From Erythrobacteraceae bacterium (GTDB lineage Bacteria > Pseudomonadota > Alphaproteobacteria > Sphingomonadales > Sphingomonadaceae): 38,352 nucleotides of DNA. The DNA is taken from contig JAIYAM010000033.1 in NCBI GenBank assembly GCA_027489065.1, forward strand, positions 1 through 38,352, in the 5' to 3' direction. Below are positions 15,894 to 25,083 of this stretch, piece by piece (positions within the stretch are counted from its first letter, which is position 1; the number at the start of each line of letters is the position of its first letter). The notes beneath the pieces are model-generated. The model was not told the origin of the DNA and did not search any database. It saw nothing but the letters and a program-made list of their open reading frames with translations. The position numbers and the translations under genes are program-made.

Positions 15894-16232
15894 TTTCTGC
15901 CTGCCTTCAGCAGGGCCAAGGCCTGATGGGCCCATGCTGCGGGACGAAGAGGCTCAGTCCCGCTCCAGATGGTTAAAGCTCTGATCGGCCGCGGATAGCC
16001 CCGGGCCTTGGGCCTGACGATAAGCAGCGAAAGATTGCCCTAGCCGCAGGCTACAGACAGCCCTGCTCTTCGGGCACTTCCCCACTCAGACATCGAAATC
16101 ATCCTGCACAACAGGAGCGGCGGCCCGGCGGCGAACGTTCGCTAGGGCGTCTGCCGCAAAAACAGCACCTGCCGCTTGCGAAGTTAATCCAGGTCATACA
16201 CCTAGCTTGCCGAACCAATCGGAGGGTGTTTG
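15894..16232. other. intergenic region upstream of the tricorn-like protease
   Basis: About 340 bases without a credible gene. Near its left end is an imperfect inverted repeat (15908-15939: CAGCA/TGCTG and GGGCC/GGCCC with one bulged A) that includes the palindrome ATGGGCCCAT. The right end carries the GGAGGG ribosome site of the next gene (16221-16226). I see no clear promoter elements or known RNA family. Confidence 0.5.
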
Positions 16233-19200
16233 ATGAAGTCGTTTCTTCTGAGCGCGGGCAGCGTGCTCGCTCTGATCGCTGCGCCGGCGGTGGCCGAGGA
16301 GGGCTTCTACCAGCACCCTGTGGCCAGCGGCGACGTGCTGGTCTTCGCCAGCGAGGGCGACCTGTGGCGCACCGCCCGCAGCGGGGGGACCGCCGTCCGG
16401 CTCACCAACGACGAGGGCGAAGAGAGCGAACCGGCGATCTCGCCCGATGGCAAACTGATCGCCTTCAGCGCCAGCTACGACAGCGACCGGGATATCTATG
16501 TCATGCCCGTGGCGGGCGGGCGGCCCCGGCGCCTCACCTATGAAGGCGGCGCGGTGCGCACCATCGGTTGGACCCCGGACGGGCGCGTGATTTATTCCTC
16601 CGCTGCCACCGGCGCAGGCCAGGGCGAGGTGCTCTACACTCTCGATCCGGCCGGCGGCGAGGCCACGCCGGTGCCGCTGTGGCGCGCCAATGACGCGACC
16701 TTCGGGGCCGACGGCACAACGCTGTTCTTCACCCGCCGCGGCCTCTACACCCGCGCCCGCGACAATGCGGTGCTCTATCGCGGCGGCGGCATGGAGCAGC
16801 TGTGGTGCTGGCAGACCGGCTCGCAGGCAGAAGCCGTGCAGCTCCTCGCCGATTTCGGCGCGCCGATCCGCATGCCGATGGGACATGGCGGGCGCATCTA
16901 TTTCATCTCCGACAAGAGCGGCAAGGACGCGGTCTGGTCGGTCGCCGAGGACGGCAGCGACGTGCGGCAGGTCTCGCCCGAGCTCGCTTTCCCGGTTCTC
17001 CAGGCCAATATCGATGGCGGCGAGGTGTTCCTGCAGAACGGCGCGGATCTTCACGTGCTGTCGATTGCCGCCGGCACGCTCCAGAAGCTCTCCATCGACC
17101 TCGTCACCGACCGCGAGCAGACCCGCGTGCGCGCGATCGACGATCCGCTGCGGTGGTTCGAGGGCGCGCGAATCGCCGGGTCGGGCGATATGGTGGCGAT
17201 CACCGCCCGCGGGCGCGCGGCGCTGGCCGCACCGGGCCAGTTGCGCCGGGTCGAGCTGCCCATCCCGCTCGATGCGCGGGCGCGCCAGGCGGTGCAATCG
17301 CCCGACGGCAAGAAGGTCTACATGATCCTCGATCAGGGCGACCGCGGCGATATCTACGCCATGTCGGCAGACGGCACCGGCGCGCCGGTGGCGGTGACGA
17401 AGGGTTATGAGGGCTACATCTGGTCCTTCGCAATCGCGCCCGACGGCAAGACGATCGTGTTCTGGGACAAGCAGGCACGGCTGCAGAAGGTCGATGTCGC
17501 AACAGGCCGCGTGACCTTGCTGGCGCGGGCCGAAAGCGGCGCGGACGAAGCCATCTACGATGTCGTCTTTGCCCCGGATTCGAGCCACATCGCCTATGTG
17601 GAGCAGGGCAAGCTCAACGACGGCGATGTCGCCGATATCATGCTCCAGAACCTGGCCACCGGCCGCCGCGTGCAGGCGACCTCGGGCAAGTACAACAGCT
17701 ATGCCCCGGCCTTCGCGCATGACGGGGCATGGCTCTACTTTCTGTCGGATCGCAATTTCGCGCCCGATCCGGGCGGCCCCTGGGGTGACCGCAACATGGG
17801 GCCGGCGTTCCCCGACCGCGGCGAGGTCTACGGGCTGCAGCTCGACCCCGCGTCGCCCTTCCGGATGCGCGCCGACAACGAGCTGACCCGTGCCGCCGCG
17901 CCCGAGAAGGCGGAACCCGACGTGGCAGCCCCCGCAAAGGAGGAGAGCAAGGACAAGAAGGCCAAGCCCCCTGCGCCCAAGGTCAACATCGTTCTCGATG
18001 GCGTGGCCGCGCGGCTCTACAAGCTGCCGATCAAGGCCGGGGTCGAGGGGCTGCTGCTCGCCAACGAGAAGTTCCTCTACACCCGGCGCGGCGATGACCT
18101 CGTCTCGATCGCGATCGACAAGAAGGACCCGCGCGAGGAGGTCTTCGCGCCCGGGGCGAGGGGCATGGAACTGTCGAGCGACCGGCAGAACGCGCTGGTG
18201 ATGGGCGGCACACCCGACAAGCCGGTGCTGTCGATCGTGCCCGCCGACCGCAAGCTCCCCGAAAAACCAGCGGCCAATCTGGTGCGGCTCGGCGATTGGC
18301 GGTTGACCATCGATCCGCGTGCCGAATGGCGCCAGATGTTCGTCGATGCTTGGCGTCTGCGCCGCGATTTCTTCTTCGATCCGGCGCTCAGAGGGGTCGA
18401 CTGGAACGCGGTGCGCGCCGCGCACGAGCCCTTCCTCGACCGGATCGGCAGCCGCTCCGAACTCGATACGGTGCTGGGCGAGATGTCCGCGCAGGTCGGC
18501 GCGCTGCACAGCCAGATCGGCGGCGGAGACCAGCGGGCCGATCGCGAGAACCCGGCAATGGCCTTCCTCGGCGCGAAGGTTTCGCCGGTGGCGGACGGCC
18601 TGCGGATCGACAGCATCCTGCGCGCCGAAGCCGATCTGGTGTCGCAGCTCCCGCCGCTGCGCCGGCCGGGCGTGGACGTGCAGCCGGGCGACGTGATCCG
18701 CCTCGTCGATGGCCGCCCCGTGGCGAGCCTTGCCGACCTGCAACTGGCGCTTGCCACCAAGGCCGGGCAGCAGGTGCGGCTCGACCTCACACGCGACACC
18801 CGCAAGCTGAGCGCGATCGTCGAGCCGATGACCGCGGACGGCAACCGGCAGGCCAATTACGCCGATTTCGTGCAGGGCAAGCGCGCCGAGGCCGAGCGGC
18901 TCTCGGACGGGCGGATCGGTTATCTCCACCTGCGTGCGATGGGGCCGGATGACCTTGCGACCTTCGCCCGGGACTACTTCCCGCAGCTCGGCAAGGAAGG
19001 GCTGATCATCGACGTGCGCGGCAACAACGGCGGCAACATCGACAGCATCATCATCTCCATGCTGATGCGCAAGGCCTGGGCCTTCTGGTCCGGCTCGGGC
19101 ATCGGCGGCACCAACATGCAGAACGCCTATCGCGGGCACATCGCGGTGCTGGTCGACGAGCGCACCTATTCCGATGGCGAGACCTTCGCCGCCGGGATCA

Positions 19201-19544
19201 AGGCGCTCGGCATCGCGCCGCTGGTGGGCACCCGCACCGCAGGCGCAGGGGTGTGGCTGTCGGATCGCCAGATTCTCGCCGACCGCGGCATTGCGCGCAC
19301 CGCGGAGAGCCCGCAATTCGCCATCGACGGGCGGTGGATCCTCGAAGGCCTCGGCGTGGCGCCCGATTTCGAGGTGGAGAACCTGCCTTACGCGGCCTTC
19401 AACGGCACGGATGCGCAGCTCGAGACGGCGGTCGGCCTGCTCACCGACCGGATCGCGCGCGAACCTGTGCCGGCACTGAAGGCGATGCCGATGGCGCCGC
19501 TCGGCACACCGGCGCAGGACGTGACTCCGGCCCGGCGCTGGTAG
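16233..19544 (+). CDS. secreted tricorn-like S41 protease
   Basis: A 1103-residue exported protein with a clear Sec signal peptide (MKSFLLSAGSVLALIAAPAVA, cut before EEG). The N-terminal two thirds are beta-propeller repeats of WD40/TolB type (SPDGKLIAFSASYDSDRDIY; SPDGKKVYMILD; APDGKTIVFWD). A charged linker of Lys, Glu and Ala near residues 560-590 follows. The C-terminal third has a tricorn core with the His of ALHSQIGGGD, a PDZ-like segment (GDVIRLVDGRPVASL) and an S41 catalytic core with RGNNGGNID, the nucleophile serine in YSDGE (about residue 979) and EGLGVAPD. These match the Ser/His/Glu set of archaeal tricorn. It probably degrades peptides in the periplasm or outside. The ATG at 16233 follows GGAGGG by six bases; the TTG just before it is not needed. 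Confidence 0.92.
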   Translation: MKSFLLSAGSVLALIAAPAVAEEGFYQHPVASGDVLVFASEGDLWRTARSGGTAVRLTNDEGEESEPAISPDGKLIAFSASYDSDRDIYVMPVAGGRPRRLTYEGGAVRTIGWTPDGRVIYSSAATGAGQGEVLYTLDPAGGEATPVPLWRANDATFGADGTTLFFTRRGLYTRARDNAVLYRGGGMEQLWCWQTGSQAEAVQLLADFGAPIRMPMGHGGRIYFISDKSGKDAVWSVAEDGSDVRQVSPELAFPVLQANIDGGEVFLQNGADLHVLSIAAGTLQKLSIDLVTDREQTRVRAIDDPLRWFEGARIAGSGDMVAITARGRAALAAPGQLRRVELPIPLDARARQAVQSPDGKKVYMILDQGDRGDIYAMSADGTGAPVAVTKGYEGYIWSFAIAPDGKTIVFWDKQARLQKVDVATGRVTLLARAESGADEAIYDVVFAPDSSHIAYVEQGKLNDGDVADIMLQNLATGRRVQATSGKYNSYAPAFAHDGAWLYFLSDRNFAPDPGGPWGDRNMGPAFPDRGEVYGLQLDPASPFRMRADNELTRAAAPEKAEPDVAAPAKEESKDKKAKPPAPKVNIVLDGVAARLYKLPIKAGVEGLLLANEKFLYTRRGDDLVSIAIDKKDPREEVFAPGARGMELSSDRQNALVMGGTPDKPVLSIVPADRKLPEKPAANLVRLGDWRLTIDPRAEWRQMFVDAWRLRRDFFFDPALRGVDWNAVRAAHEPFLDRIGSRSELDTVLGEMSAQVGALHSQIGGGDQRADRENPAMAFLGAKVSPVADGLRIDSILRAEADLVSQLPPLRRPGVDVQPGDVIRLVDGRPVASLADLQLALATKAGQQVRLDLTRDTRKLSAIVEPMTADGNRQANYADFVQGKRAEAERLSDGRIGYLHLRAMGPDDLATFARDYFPQLGKEGLIIDVRGNNGGNIDSIIISMLMRKAWAFWSGSGIGGTNMQNAYRGHIAVLVDERTYSDGETFAAGIKALGIAPLVGTRTAGAGVWLSDRQILADRGIARTAESPQFAIDGRWILEGLGVAPDFEVENLPYAAFNGTDAQLETAVGLLTDRIAREPVPALKAMPMAPLGTPAQDVTPARRW

Positions 19545-19551
19545 CGGAGGG

Positions 19552-20301
19552 CTAGGGCAGGGACGCGCTGGCGGCGACGAGCTGGTCCGCGTTCGGCGTC
19601 GCGGGCGCAGGGCCGGGAGCGGGGCGGTGCAGCACCAGTGCCGAACATCCCAGCCATGCGCCGAACATCAGCAGGTAGGGCCAGCGGCGCGGCCATAGCC
19701 GGGCGACGATCATCGTCGTCGTTGCGGTGGCAGCCAGCGCCAGCATCTCAGAGCTCGCCGCGAGCGCTCCGGTCCCGGCGAGCCCGGTCCGGATCGCGGT
19801 GCTCGCCCATTGTGCCGGGAGGAGCGCCAGCAGCCAATCGGGCAGGCTCCCGGGCATGGCCGCGGCCGTCGCCAGCATCGCGGCCTCGCCCGCCACCACG
19901 GCCACGGCGATCCACCAGCCTTTCTCAGCAGCGGAGCGGGCGAACAGCGCGCCGCGCGCGGCGAAACTGGCGCTGGCGATCACGAGCGCGAAGCCGGTGG
20001 ATATCAGGTGCGGGAACGCAGGCATGCCCAGCGCTCCCGCCAACGCGATCAGCACGGCCCCGGTCGCCAGCGCGATCGCGAGGCCGATCCACCATCGCCT
20101 GCCCGCGGCGGCGGCGATCATCCCTGCGCCCATCAAGCCCACCGCCAGGATCGGCGCTGCCACAACAGCGAACGGCGAGGCCGCGGGCGCGCGGGACAGC
20201 AGCAGCAGGGCAAGGGCAGGGGCCGCGAAGCCGGCCAGCCCCGCGGCCAGCCAGCCCGGCCACGAGCGAGCCTCAGGCCCCTTGTGCGCGATTATCTCCA
20301 C
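19552..20301 (-). CDS. polytopic membrane protein, unknown function
   Basis: A 249-residue hypothetical protein, very rich in Ala, Leu and Gly, with about seven predicted membrane helices (for example WLAAGLAGFAAPALALLLLS near the N-terminus and WPYLLMFGAWLGCSALVLHR near residue 220) and a Pro/Ala-rich tail. No transporter or enzyme motif is recognised. It starts at a GTG without a clear ribosome site, 69 bases after the TonB receptor stop on the same strand, so it may be the third gene of that operon. It ends convergently with the tricorn gene, seven bases apart. Confidence 0.65.
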   Translation of the reverse strand: MEIIAHKGPEARSWPGWLAAGLAGFAAPALALLLLSRAPAASPFAVVAAPILAVGLMGAGMIAAAAGRRWWIGLAIALATGAVLIALAGALGMPAFPHLISTGFALVIASASFAARGALFARSAAEKGWWIAVAVVAGEAAMLATAAAMPGSLPDWLLALLPAQWASTAIRTGLAGTGALAASSEMLALAATATTTMIVARLWPRRWPYLLMFGAWLGCSALVLHRPAPGPAPATPNADQLVAASASLP

Positions 20302-20370
20302 AGCTGCGTGACTGCGCGATGCGCCCGATCTTGTCGAGCCTCAACCGTCAGCCGCGCCCGCCCGAAAAGG

Positions 20371-23097
20371 TCAGAACTGCGCCTTCACCCCGACCGAGAA
20401 GGACGTGCCGACCCGGAAGGAATTGATGTCGATCCTGACGCCGTTCAGCTCCTGGTATTCGAGATTGTCGCGCCCGAAGATGTTGCGGACGTCGAAGCTG
20501 ACCTCGAGCGGCTGCCGGCCGAGCTTGACCTCGGAGCGGGCGACGAAATCGACCGTCAGGCCGGGGTCCTCGAGCACGTCCGGCAGTGCGCCGCCGCGGG
20601 CGGTCACGCGCTTGCTGGCATAGTTCAGAAGGATGGTCGCCTGCTGGACCTTGTCCTTGTCCTCGATCCCCACCGACAGGTTGGCGATGTGATCGGACTG
20701 GCCGACGAGCGGCGCGCCCTGATCGAACAGCTGGCTTGCAAGCTGGGACGTGTTGCCCGGGATCGGCGCCAGATCGGCCGGTCCGACCGAGATGCTCGAC
20801 TTGGTGTAGGTGTAGTTGAGCAGCACGAGCAGCTGCTTGGCCTCGAAGAAGCTGCCGGGCCAGCTCGCAAGGTCGAAGCCATAGGCAAGGTCGAGCTCCG
20901 CACCGTAAAGCTCGGCGCTCGGCGCATTGGCGAAGCTGGTGAGAAGCTCGCCCGAGGCCGAGATCAGGAAGTTCTCGATCGGGTTGTCGATCTTCTTGAA
21001 GAAGCCGGCGAGGCTCACCTTGCGCGGGCCGCCGAAGTAGTATTCGGCGCGCGCCTCGAGGTTGATGAGATCGCTGTCCTGCAGGAACGGGTTGCCGCGG
21101 AACCGGCGGTTGCTTTCGGGATCGAAATAGGTCTGCTCGACAAGCTCGCGGAATTGCGGGCGGGCGATGGTCTTGGAGGCGGCGAAGCGCAGCTGGAGAT
21201 CATCGATCGCTTCCCAGGTGATCGTCGTGCCGGGCAGGAAGTAGCTGTTGGCAAGGTTGGTCGGGACCGATCCGGCGATCGGGATCAGGAAGATCGACTG
21301 GTCGAGCGCGACGGTCTGCTTGGCGTCTTCGTAGCGCACGCCCGCTTCGACCGTCAGCCGGTCGGTCGGCGCCCAGCGCGCCAGACCGTAGCCGGCGTTG
21401 ATCGTCAGCGCAGCGTCGAACACCGGGAAGGGCGTCGCTTCGGTGAGGGTGACGTTGAAGCCTGCCAGCGTGGCGCCGTTGAGCAGGAAGCCGGGCTGGC
21501 GCAGCCCGATGGCCGGGGCTAGTTCGCCGGGCAGCACGTCGCCCGACAGGAAAGGCCGGAATTCCCGGCTCGTCGAGCGGCGGGTGTTGTCGGTATAGGC
21601 ATAGCCGATCGTGGCGTTGAGCGACGGCGTGACCTCGTAGGTGAGGTCGATGCCCGCATACCACAGCTCCTCCTTGAGGTCGTCGAAGGCGACGCTGGTG
21701 ATCCCTGCGTCCGAAACCTGGGTGAGGTAGGCGACGTATTGGTTGCCGTAGGGGCTGCCCGGCGCATTGGTGCGGGTGTAGCTGACATTGGCGTTGAAGG
21801 GCGCCTCGCGATCGGTGCGGGCATAGCCGCCGCGCAGATCGATCTTGACAGGATCGAAGCGCAGTTCGGTCACGATCTGGCTGTCCATCAGCTGGCGCTC
21901 GAACCAGGCGGTCTGCTGGTTGAGGAAGTCGAAGCCCGTCGCCCCGAACAGCACGTTGTTGGCGGTTTCGAGCCGCGCGGTCTTGAGCGCGTCGCGGATG
22001 TAGAGGTTGGTCCAGCGGATCGTGTGCTCGCCGATATCGAGCCCGACCCCGAGCAGCGCGTTGAACAGCACGTTCTCGTCGGTGATGAAGGTGCTCGAAT
22101 TTTCGAAGATCTCGCTGAAGTCGGCGTTCGCCACCTGGCTCTTGACGGTGCGGTTGCGCAGCCGGTTCTTGAGCGATGCGGTGGCGATCAGGCCGAGCGT
22201 CGCGTCGCTTCCGATGTCGATCGCGGTGCCCGCGGTGATCGAGCCGGAGAGGTTGGCGCGCTGGTTGGGGACCCTCTGCAAGGTCACCAGATTGATCGGC
22301 ATGAGCTGGCCGGCGATGCCTTCCTGCTCGGCGATGGTCAGATCGCTGATCCGCTTGCCGCTCTCGAGGAAGGCGGCGAGGTTGGACGGGATATCGCGAT
22401 TGCCGTTGTCGAAGCCGAAGGAATCGAGGTTGGACCCGAAATAGGTGAGGCCGTTCTGGAAGGTCGTCAGGGTGTCGCCGCTGACCCCGAAGCTCACGTC
22501 GAGGAAGGTCTCGCTCGGGATCGCTTTGGTGGTGAGATTGATCGCGCCGCCGCCGAACTCGCCGGGGAAGTTGGCCGAGTAGGTCTTCTGCACAAGGCTC
22601 GAGGCGATGACGTTGGTCGGGAAGATGTCGAGCGGGACGACACGGCTCAGAGGCTCGGGGCTGGGGAGGGGCAGCCCGTTCAGCAGGGCGAGCGAATAGC
22701 GGTCACCCAGACCGCGCACGAAGACCCGGCCGTTGCCGACCAGCGACAGGCCCGAGGCGCGCGCGAGGGCGCCGGCAATGTCGCTCTCGCCGGTGCGGGC
22801 GATGTCGGCCTCGGACAGCACGGTGAGCACCTGCCCCGAGGAGCGTTCCGGATTGCGGTTGCGCTTGCCCGTGACGATGATGCCGCCGCCGGGGAGCGAA
22901 ACCTCGGGATCGGTGATGTCATCTTCAGGCGCGGGTTCGGCGGTGTCCGCCGCCACATCGGCCGGGTCCGCGGTCTGGGTGGCTACATCTTGGGGCGCGT
23001 CCTCGGGGACCTGCTTTTCCTGGGCGTGGAGTAGTGCGGGACAGCACAGTGACGAAGTCAGCAGCAGCAACCCCGCCAGACGCGAAACCTTCGACAT
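20371..23097 (-). CDS. TonB-dependent outer-membrane receptor
   Basis: A 908-residue TonB-dependent receptor for energised uptake across the outer membrane. It has a signal peptide (about 1-26, ending LLHAQ), an acidic Pro/Ala spacer, a TonB-box-like IIVTGKR near residue 75, a plug domain with SDIAGALARASGLSLVG and VFVRGLGDRYSLALLNGLPL then FPGEFGGGAINLTTKAIP, and a beta-barrel ending FSVGVKAQF with the terminal Phe expected of outer-membrane proteins. The RGLGDRY / FPGEFGGG type is a recognisable TBDT branch whose substrates are poorly known. The start is the ATG at 23097; an ATG at 23115 (MRGPCSMSKV) with AAAGG upstream is an alternative. It follows the lipoprotein gene, separated by about 110 bases with a hairpin. 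The substrate cannot be assigned. Confidence 0.92.
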   Translation of the reverse strand: MSKVSRLAGLLLLTSSLCCPALLHAQEKQVPEDAPQDVATQTADPADVAADTAEPAPEDDITDPEVSLPGGGIIVTGKRNRNPERSSGQVLTVLSEADIARTGESDIAGALARASGLSLVGNGRVFVRGLGDRYSLALLNGLPLPSPEPLSRVVPLDIFPTNVIASSLVQKTYSANFPGEFGGGAINLTTKAIPSETFLDVSFGVSGDTLTTFQNGLTYFGSNLDSFGFDNGNRDIPSNLAAFLESGKRISDLTIAEQEGIAGQLMPINLVTLQRVPNQRANLSGSITAGTAIDIGSDATLGLIATASLKNRLRNRTVKSQVANADFSEIFENSSTFITDENVLFNALLGVGLDIGEHTIRWTNLYIRDALKTARLETANNVLFGATGFDFLNQQTAWFERQLMDSQIVTELRFDPVKIDLRGGYARTDREAPFNANVSYTRTNAPGSPYGNQYVAYLTQVSDAGITSVAFDDLKEELWYAGIDLTYEVTPSLNATIGYAYTDNTRRSTSREFRPFLSGDVLPGELAPAIGLRQPGFLLNGATLAGFNVTLTEATPFPVFDAALTINAGYGLARWAPTDRLTVEAGVRYEDAKQTVALDQSIFLIPIAGSVPTNLANSYFLPGTTITWEAIDDLQLRFAASKTIARPQFRELVEQTYFDPESNRRFRGNPFLQDSDLINLEARAEYYFGGPRKVSLAGFFKKIDNPIENFLISASGELLTSFANAPSAELYGAELDLAYGFDLASWPGSFFEAKQLLVLLNYTYTKSSISVGPADLAPIPGNTSQLASQLFDQGAPLVGQSDHIANLSVGIEDKDKVQQATILLNYASKRVTARGGALPDVLEDPGLTVDFVARSEVKLGRQPLEVSFDVRNIFGRDNLEYQELNGVRIDINSFRVGTSFSVGVKAQF

Positions 23098-23162
23098 GGA
23101 ACAAGGCCCCCTCATGAATGCCTTTGTGAAATCGGGCGAGCGCATGGCTCGCAAACGGCAAG

Positions 23163-23190
23163 CGGGAGGCGTCCCGGAAGACGCCTCCCG
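23163..23190 (-). other. strong hairpin between lipoprotein and TonB receptor genes
   Basis: An 11-bp perfect inverted repeat (CGGGAGGCGTC / GACGCCTCCCG) with a six-base loop, 18 bases after the lipoprotein stop on the minus strand. No T-run follows, so it is not a standard intrinsic terminator. It may protect the 3' end of the lipoprotein message and give more lipoprotein than receptor, or act as a partial transcription barrier. The role is inferred; the repeat is seen. Confidence 0.75.
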
Positions 23191-23207
23191 TGTTGGTGTG
23201 GCCGCAA

Positions 23208-24773
23208 TCAGCTCGTGTAGACGGGCAGCGAGGTGCACAGACCGAGCGGGCTGTTGAAGTTCTGGATCGACGAGTTGCAGGTCCAGCTCTGGAACACGCT
23301 GGTCAGCTGCGCCGCATTCTGGATCGCGCCGACATAGGTGCGGGTCGGGAAGTAGCTCGAGACCGGGTTGGCGTTGAAGGCCGTGACGCCGGTCTCGCCC
23401 GCACCGTTCACCACGTTGTTGGTGAGCGTGATAGCGAAGGCGATGCTGTTGTTGGTGCCTGCGTTGACCCGGTCGAGGATCTGCGCATCGGTGACGCCCG
23501 AGGAACCCTGCGTGGGCCGGCTGGTCTTGCTGCACGAACCGACAACCGAATCGATCCGGATCAGCGCCGCCAAGGTCGGGGCCTCGTCGATGCGGTAGCA
23601 CACGTTCTGTGCGTCGATGACCCCGTTGGTGAGCGACAGACCCGCCCCGCCGCGCGCCCGAACCACCTGGGTGGACAGGCTGGAGCGTTGCACGAAGGTG
23701 AAGTTGTTCACGAACATCCGGCTCTGCGGGATCGCATTGCTCGGCGTGTTGGCGGTGAGGCTGTCAGGCGAATCCAGCTCGATTAGGTTATCGCCGGTCG
23801 AGGCGCGTTGCACCGCGATCACCGTGTCGAAATTGCCCTGCATGCCGGAGTCGGCGTCGAGCGCGTCGTCCGATGCGCCGATGACCGCCATGTTGCGGAC
23901 GTTGACGGTGCCGCCGAAGAACTCCGCGCCGTCATCCGAGCTGTTGAAGGTCTGCAGGTTCTCGATCACCGTGCCCGATCCGGTGCCGCCGGTGGTGAGC
24001 GCCTGGAGCTCGTTGCCCGACGCAAGCTCGAAGCCCGAGAAGCGGATCTGGTTGAAGCGGAACGAGCCCGAGCTGTCCGCGCTGTTCGAGCCGCCATAGG
24101 GGGTCGCAACCGCGGTCCCTTCGAGCTGCTGCTGGCAGGTCGCGTTAGCGCCGGGAGTGGTGGCCGTGTTGAACACGCCGGTGTTGCAGTCCGACACCGG
24201 CGCACGGCCCAGCAGCACCACGCCGCCCCACTGTGCGTCGGAGTTGTCGGTGGAAAGGCCCTGCACATTGTCGCGGCTGGTCCAGATGATCGGCCGGGTT
24301 GCCGTGCCGTTTGACTGGATCGCGTTGCCGCGGTTGACGACGAGGAAGGAGTTGCCCTGCGCGAACAGGATCACGCCCGGTTCGACCGTCAGGGTGACGG
24401 CGGTTCCGGTGCTGGAGAAGCCGCGGTCGGTGCCGACGTTCACGCGGTCGCGGATCTCGTAGAGGAGGCCGGGGATGTACCGCAGCGTGTCGCTGGACGT
24501 GAAGGTCGCAGGCAGGCGGCACACACGGTAGGTGCCGGTCGGTCCGGTGATGGTCCCTTGATCGGTGAGGCCGGCGACGGTGGAGATGGTGGGGCATCCG
24601 GCCGCGGGGGTCACCAGCGCGGGGCCCGGCGGCGGGGTCGGGGTCGGCGTGGGGGCCGGATTGTTGATGATGATGTCGCCGCCCGAGCCCGGCGAGGCGA
24701 TCTCGTCCGCGCCGCAGCCCGCCAGAGCCACGAGGCTACAACCCAGAATCAGAGTGCGATGGAAGTTCTTCAC
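23208..24773 (-). CDS. outer-membrane lipoprotein, predicted beta-helix, partner of the TonB receptor
   Basis: A 521-residue lipoprotein. The lipobox LAGC is at residues 17-20 and the next residue is Gly, not Asp, which suggests outer-membrane sorting. A Pro/Thr linker (about 38-52) precedes a body of repeated strands: VTLTVEPGVILF, NSFLVVNRGNAIQ, DAQWGGVVLLGRAP, FRFNQIRFSG, DDGAEFFGGTVNVRNMAVIG and DDALDADSG. This pattern is known to me from a group of uncharacterised beta-helix-like lipoproteins in Bacteroidetes and Proteobacteria. It starts at a GTG; no in-frame ATG is nearby. It is the first gene of the set with the TonB receptor behind a PhoB-box-like site. It is probably a surface or periplasmic-face substrate-binding partner (inference). 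Confidence 0.82.
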   Translation of the reverse strand: MKNFHRTLILGCSLVALAGCGADEIASPGSGGDIIINNPAPTPTPTPPPGPALVTPAAGCPTISTVAGLTDQGTITGPTGTYRVCRLPATFTSSDTLRYIPGLLYEIRDRVNVGTDRGFSSTGTAVTLTVEPGVILFAQGNSFLVVNRGNAIQSNGTATRPIIWTSRDNVQGLSTDNSDAQWGGVVLLGRAPVSDCNTGVFNTATTPGANATCQQQLEGTAVATPYGGSNSADSSGSFRFNQIRFSGFELASGNELQALTTGGTGSGTVIENLQTFNSSDDGAEFFGGTVNVRNMAVIGASDDALDADSGMQGNFDTVIAVQRASTGDNLIELDSPDSLTANTPSNAIPQSRMFVNNFTFVQRSSLSTQVVRARGGAGLSLTNGVIDAQNVCYRIDEAPTLAALIRIDSVVGSCSKTSRPTQGSSGVTDAQILDRVNAGTNNSIAFAITLTNNVVNGAGETGVTAFNANPVSSYFPTRTYVGAIQNAAQLTSVFQSWTCNSSIQNFNSPLGLCTSLPVYTS

Positions 24774-25083
24774 AGCGTGCGGTCCCCTCTAGTGCCGAGA
24801 ATCGGTGATGCGCGTCGGATCGGATGCGCTGGGGGCTCGCTACGGGTCGGTCGTGACCGATTTGTTGCAGCATTACAGCTGCGTGTCACAATCGCGATTA
24901 TGACCGAAACATGACATGGCGAGCTGAATGGCTGATGTGCTCGGTTGCCGGGATGTCACGAAATTGTGGCGCTAAAGCAGGCACATAAGGCTCTGCATTA
25001 CAAAAAAAAGACAATGTTTCAGATTTGTTGCAGGCGGGCTCGAGGTGAGTCATCATCCGCAGGTTCCTGGAGGAGTCCTGCCG
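24774..25083. other. divergent intergenic region with PhoB-box candidate
   Basis: About 310 bases between the minus-strand lipoprotein gene and the plus-strand TPR gene, noticeably richer in A and T than the genes around it. It holds the PhoB-box-like site at 24900-24917. A second, weaker 7-4-7 arrangement (GTGACAC, four bases, CTGTAAT on the minus strand) lies at about 24872-24889. A poor half-site (ATGTCAC) stands on the plus strand at 24953 facing the TPR gene. Confidence 0.6.
24900..24917 (-). promoter_or_regulatory. PhoB-box-like site upstream of the lipoprotein/TonB-receptor genes
   Basis: On the minus strand ATGTCAT-GTTT-CGGTCAT gives two 7-bp direct repeats spaced by four bases. The PhoB box consensus is CTGTCAT-N4-CTGTCAT; each repeat here matches six of seven. 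The site is 127 bases upstream of the lipoprotein start and in the matching orientation, so phosphate-starvation control is a plausible inference. Confidence 0.55.

Noticed and set aside
15732..15935. 67-codon minus-strand frame over the terminator region
   Set aside because: It crosses the strong terminator and the CtrA-type box, has no ribosome site and no recognisable features.
16194..19316. Minus-strand open frame of 1040 codons opposite the tricorn gene
   Set aside because: It mirrors the tricorn coding sequence, has a composition dominated by His, Arg, Ala and Gly typical of antisense frames, and no recognisable domain.
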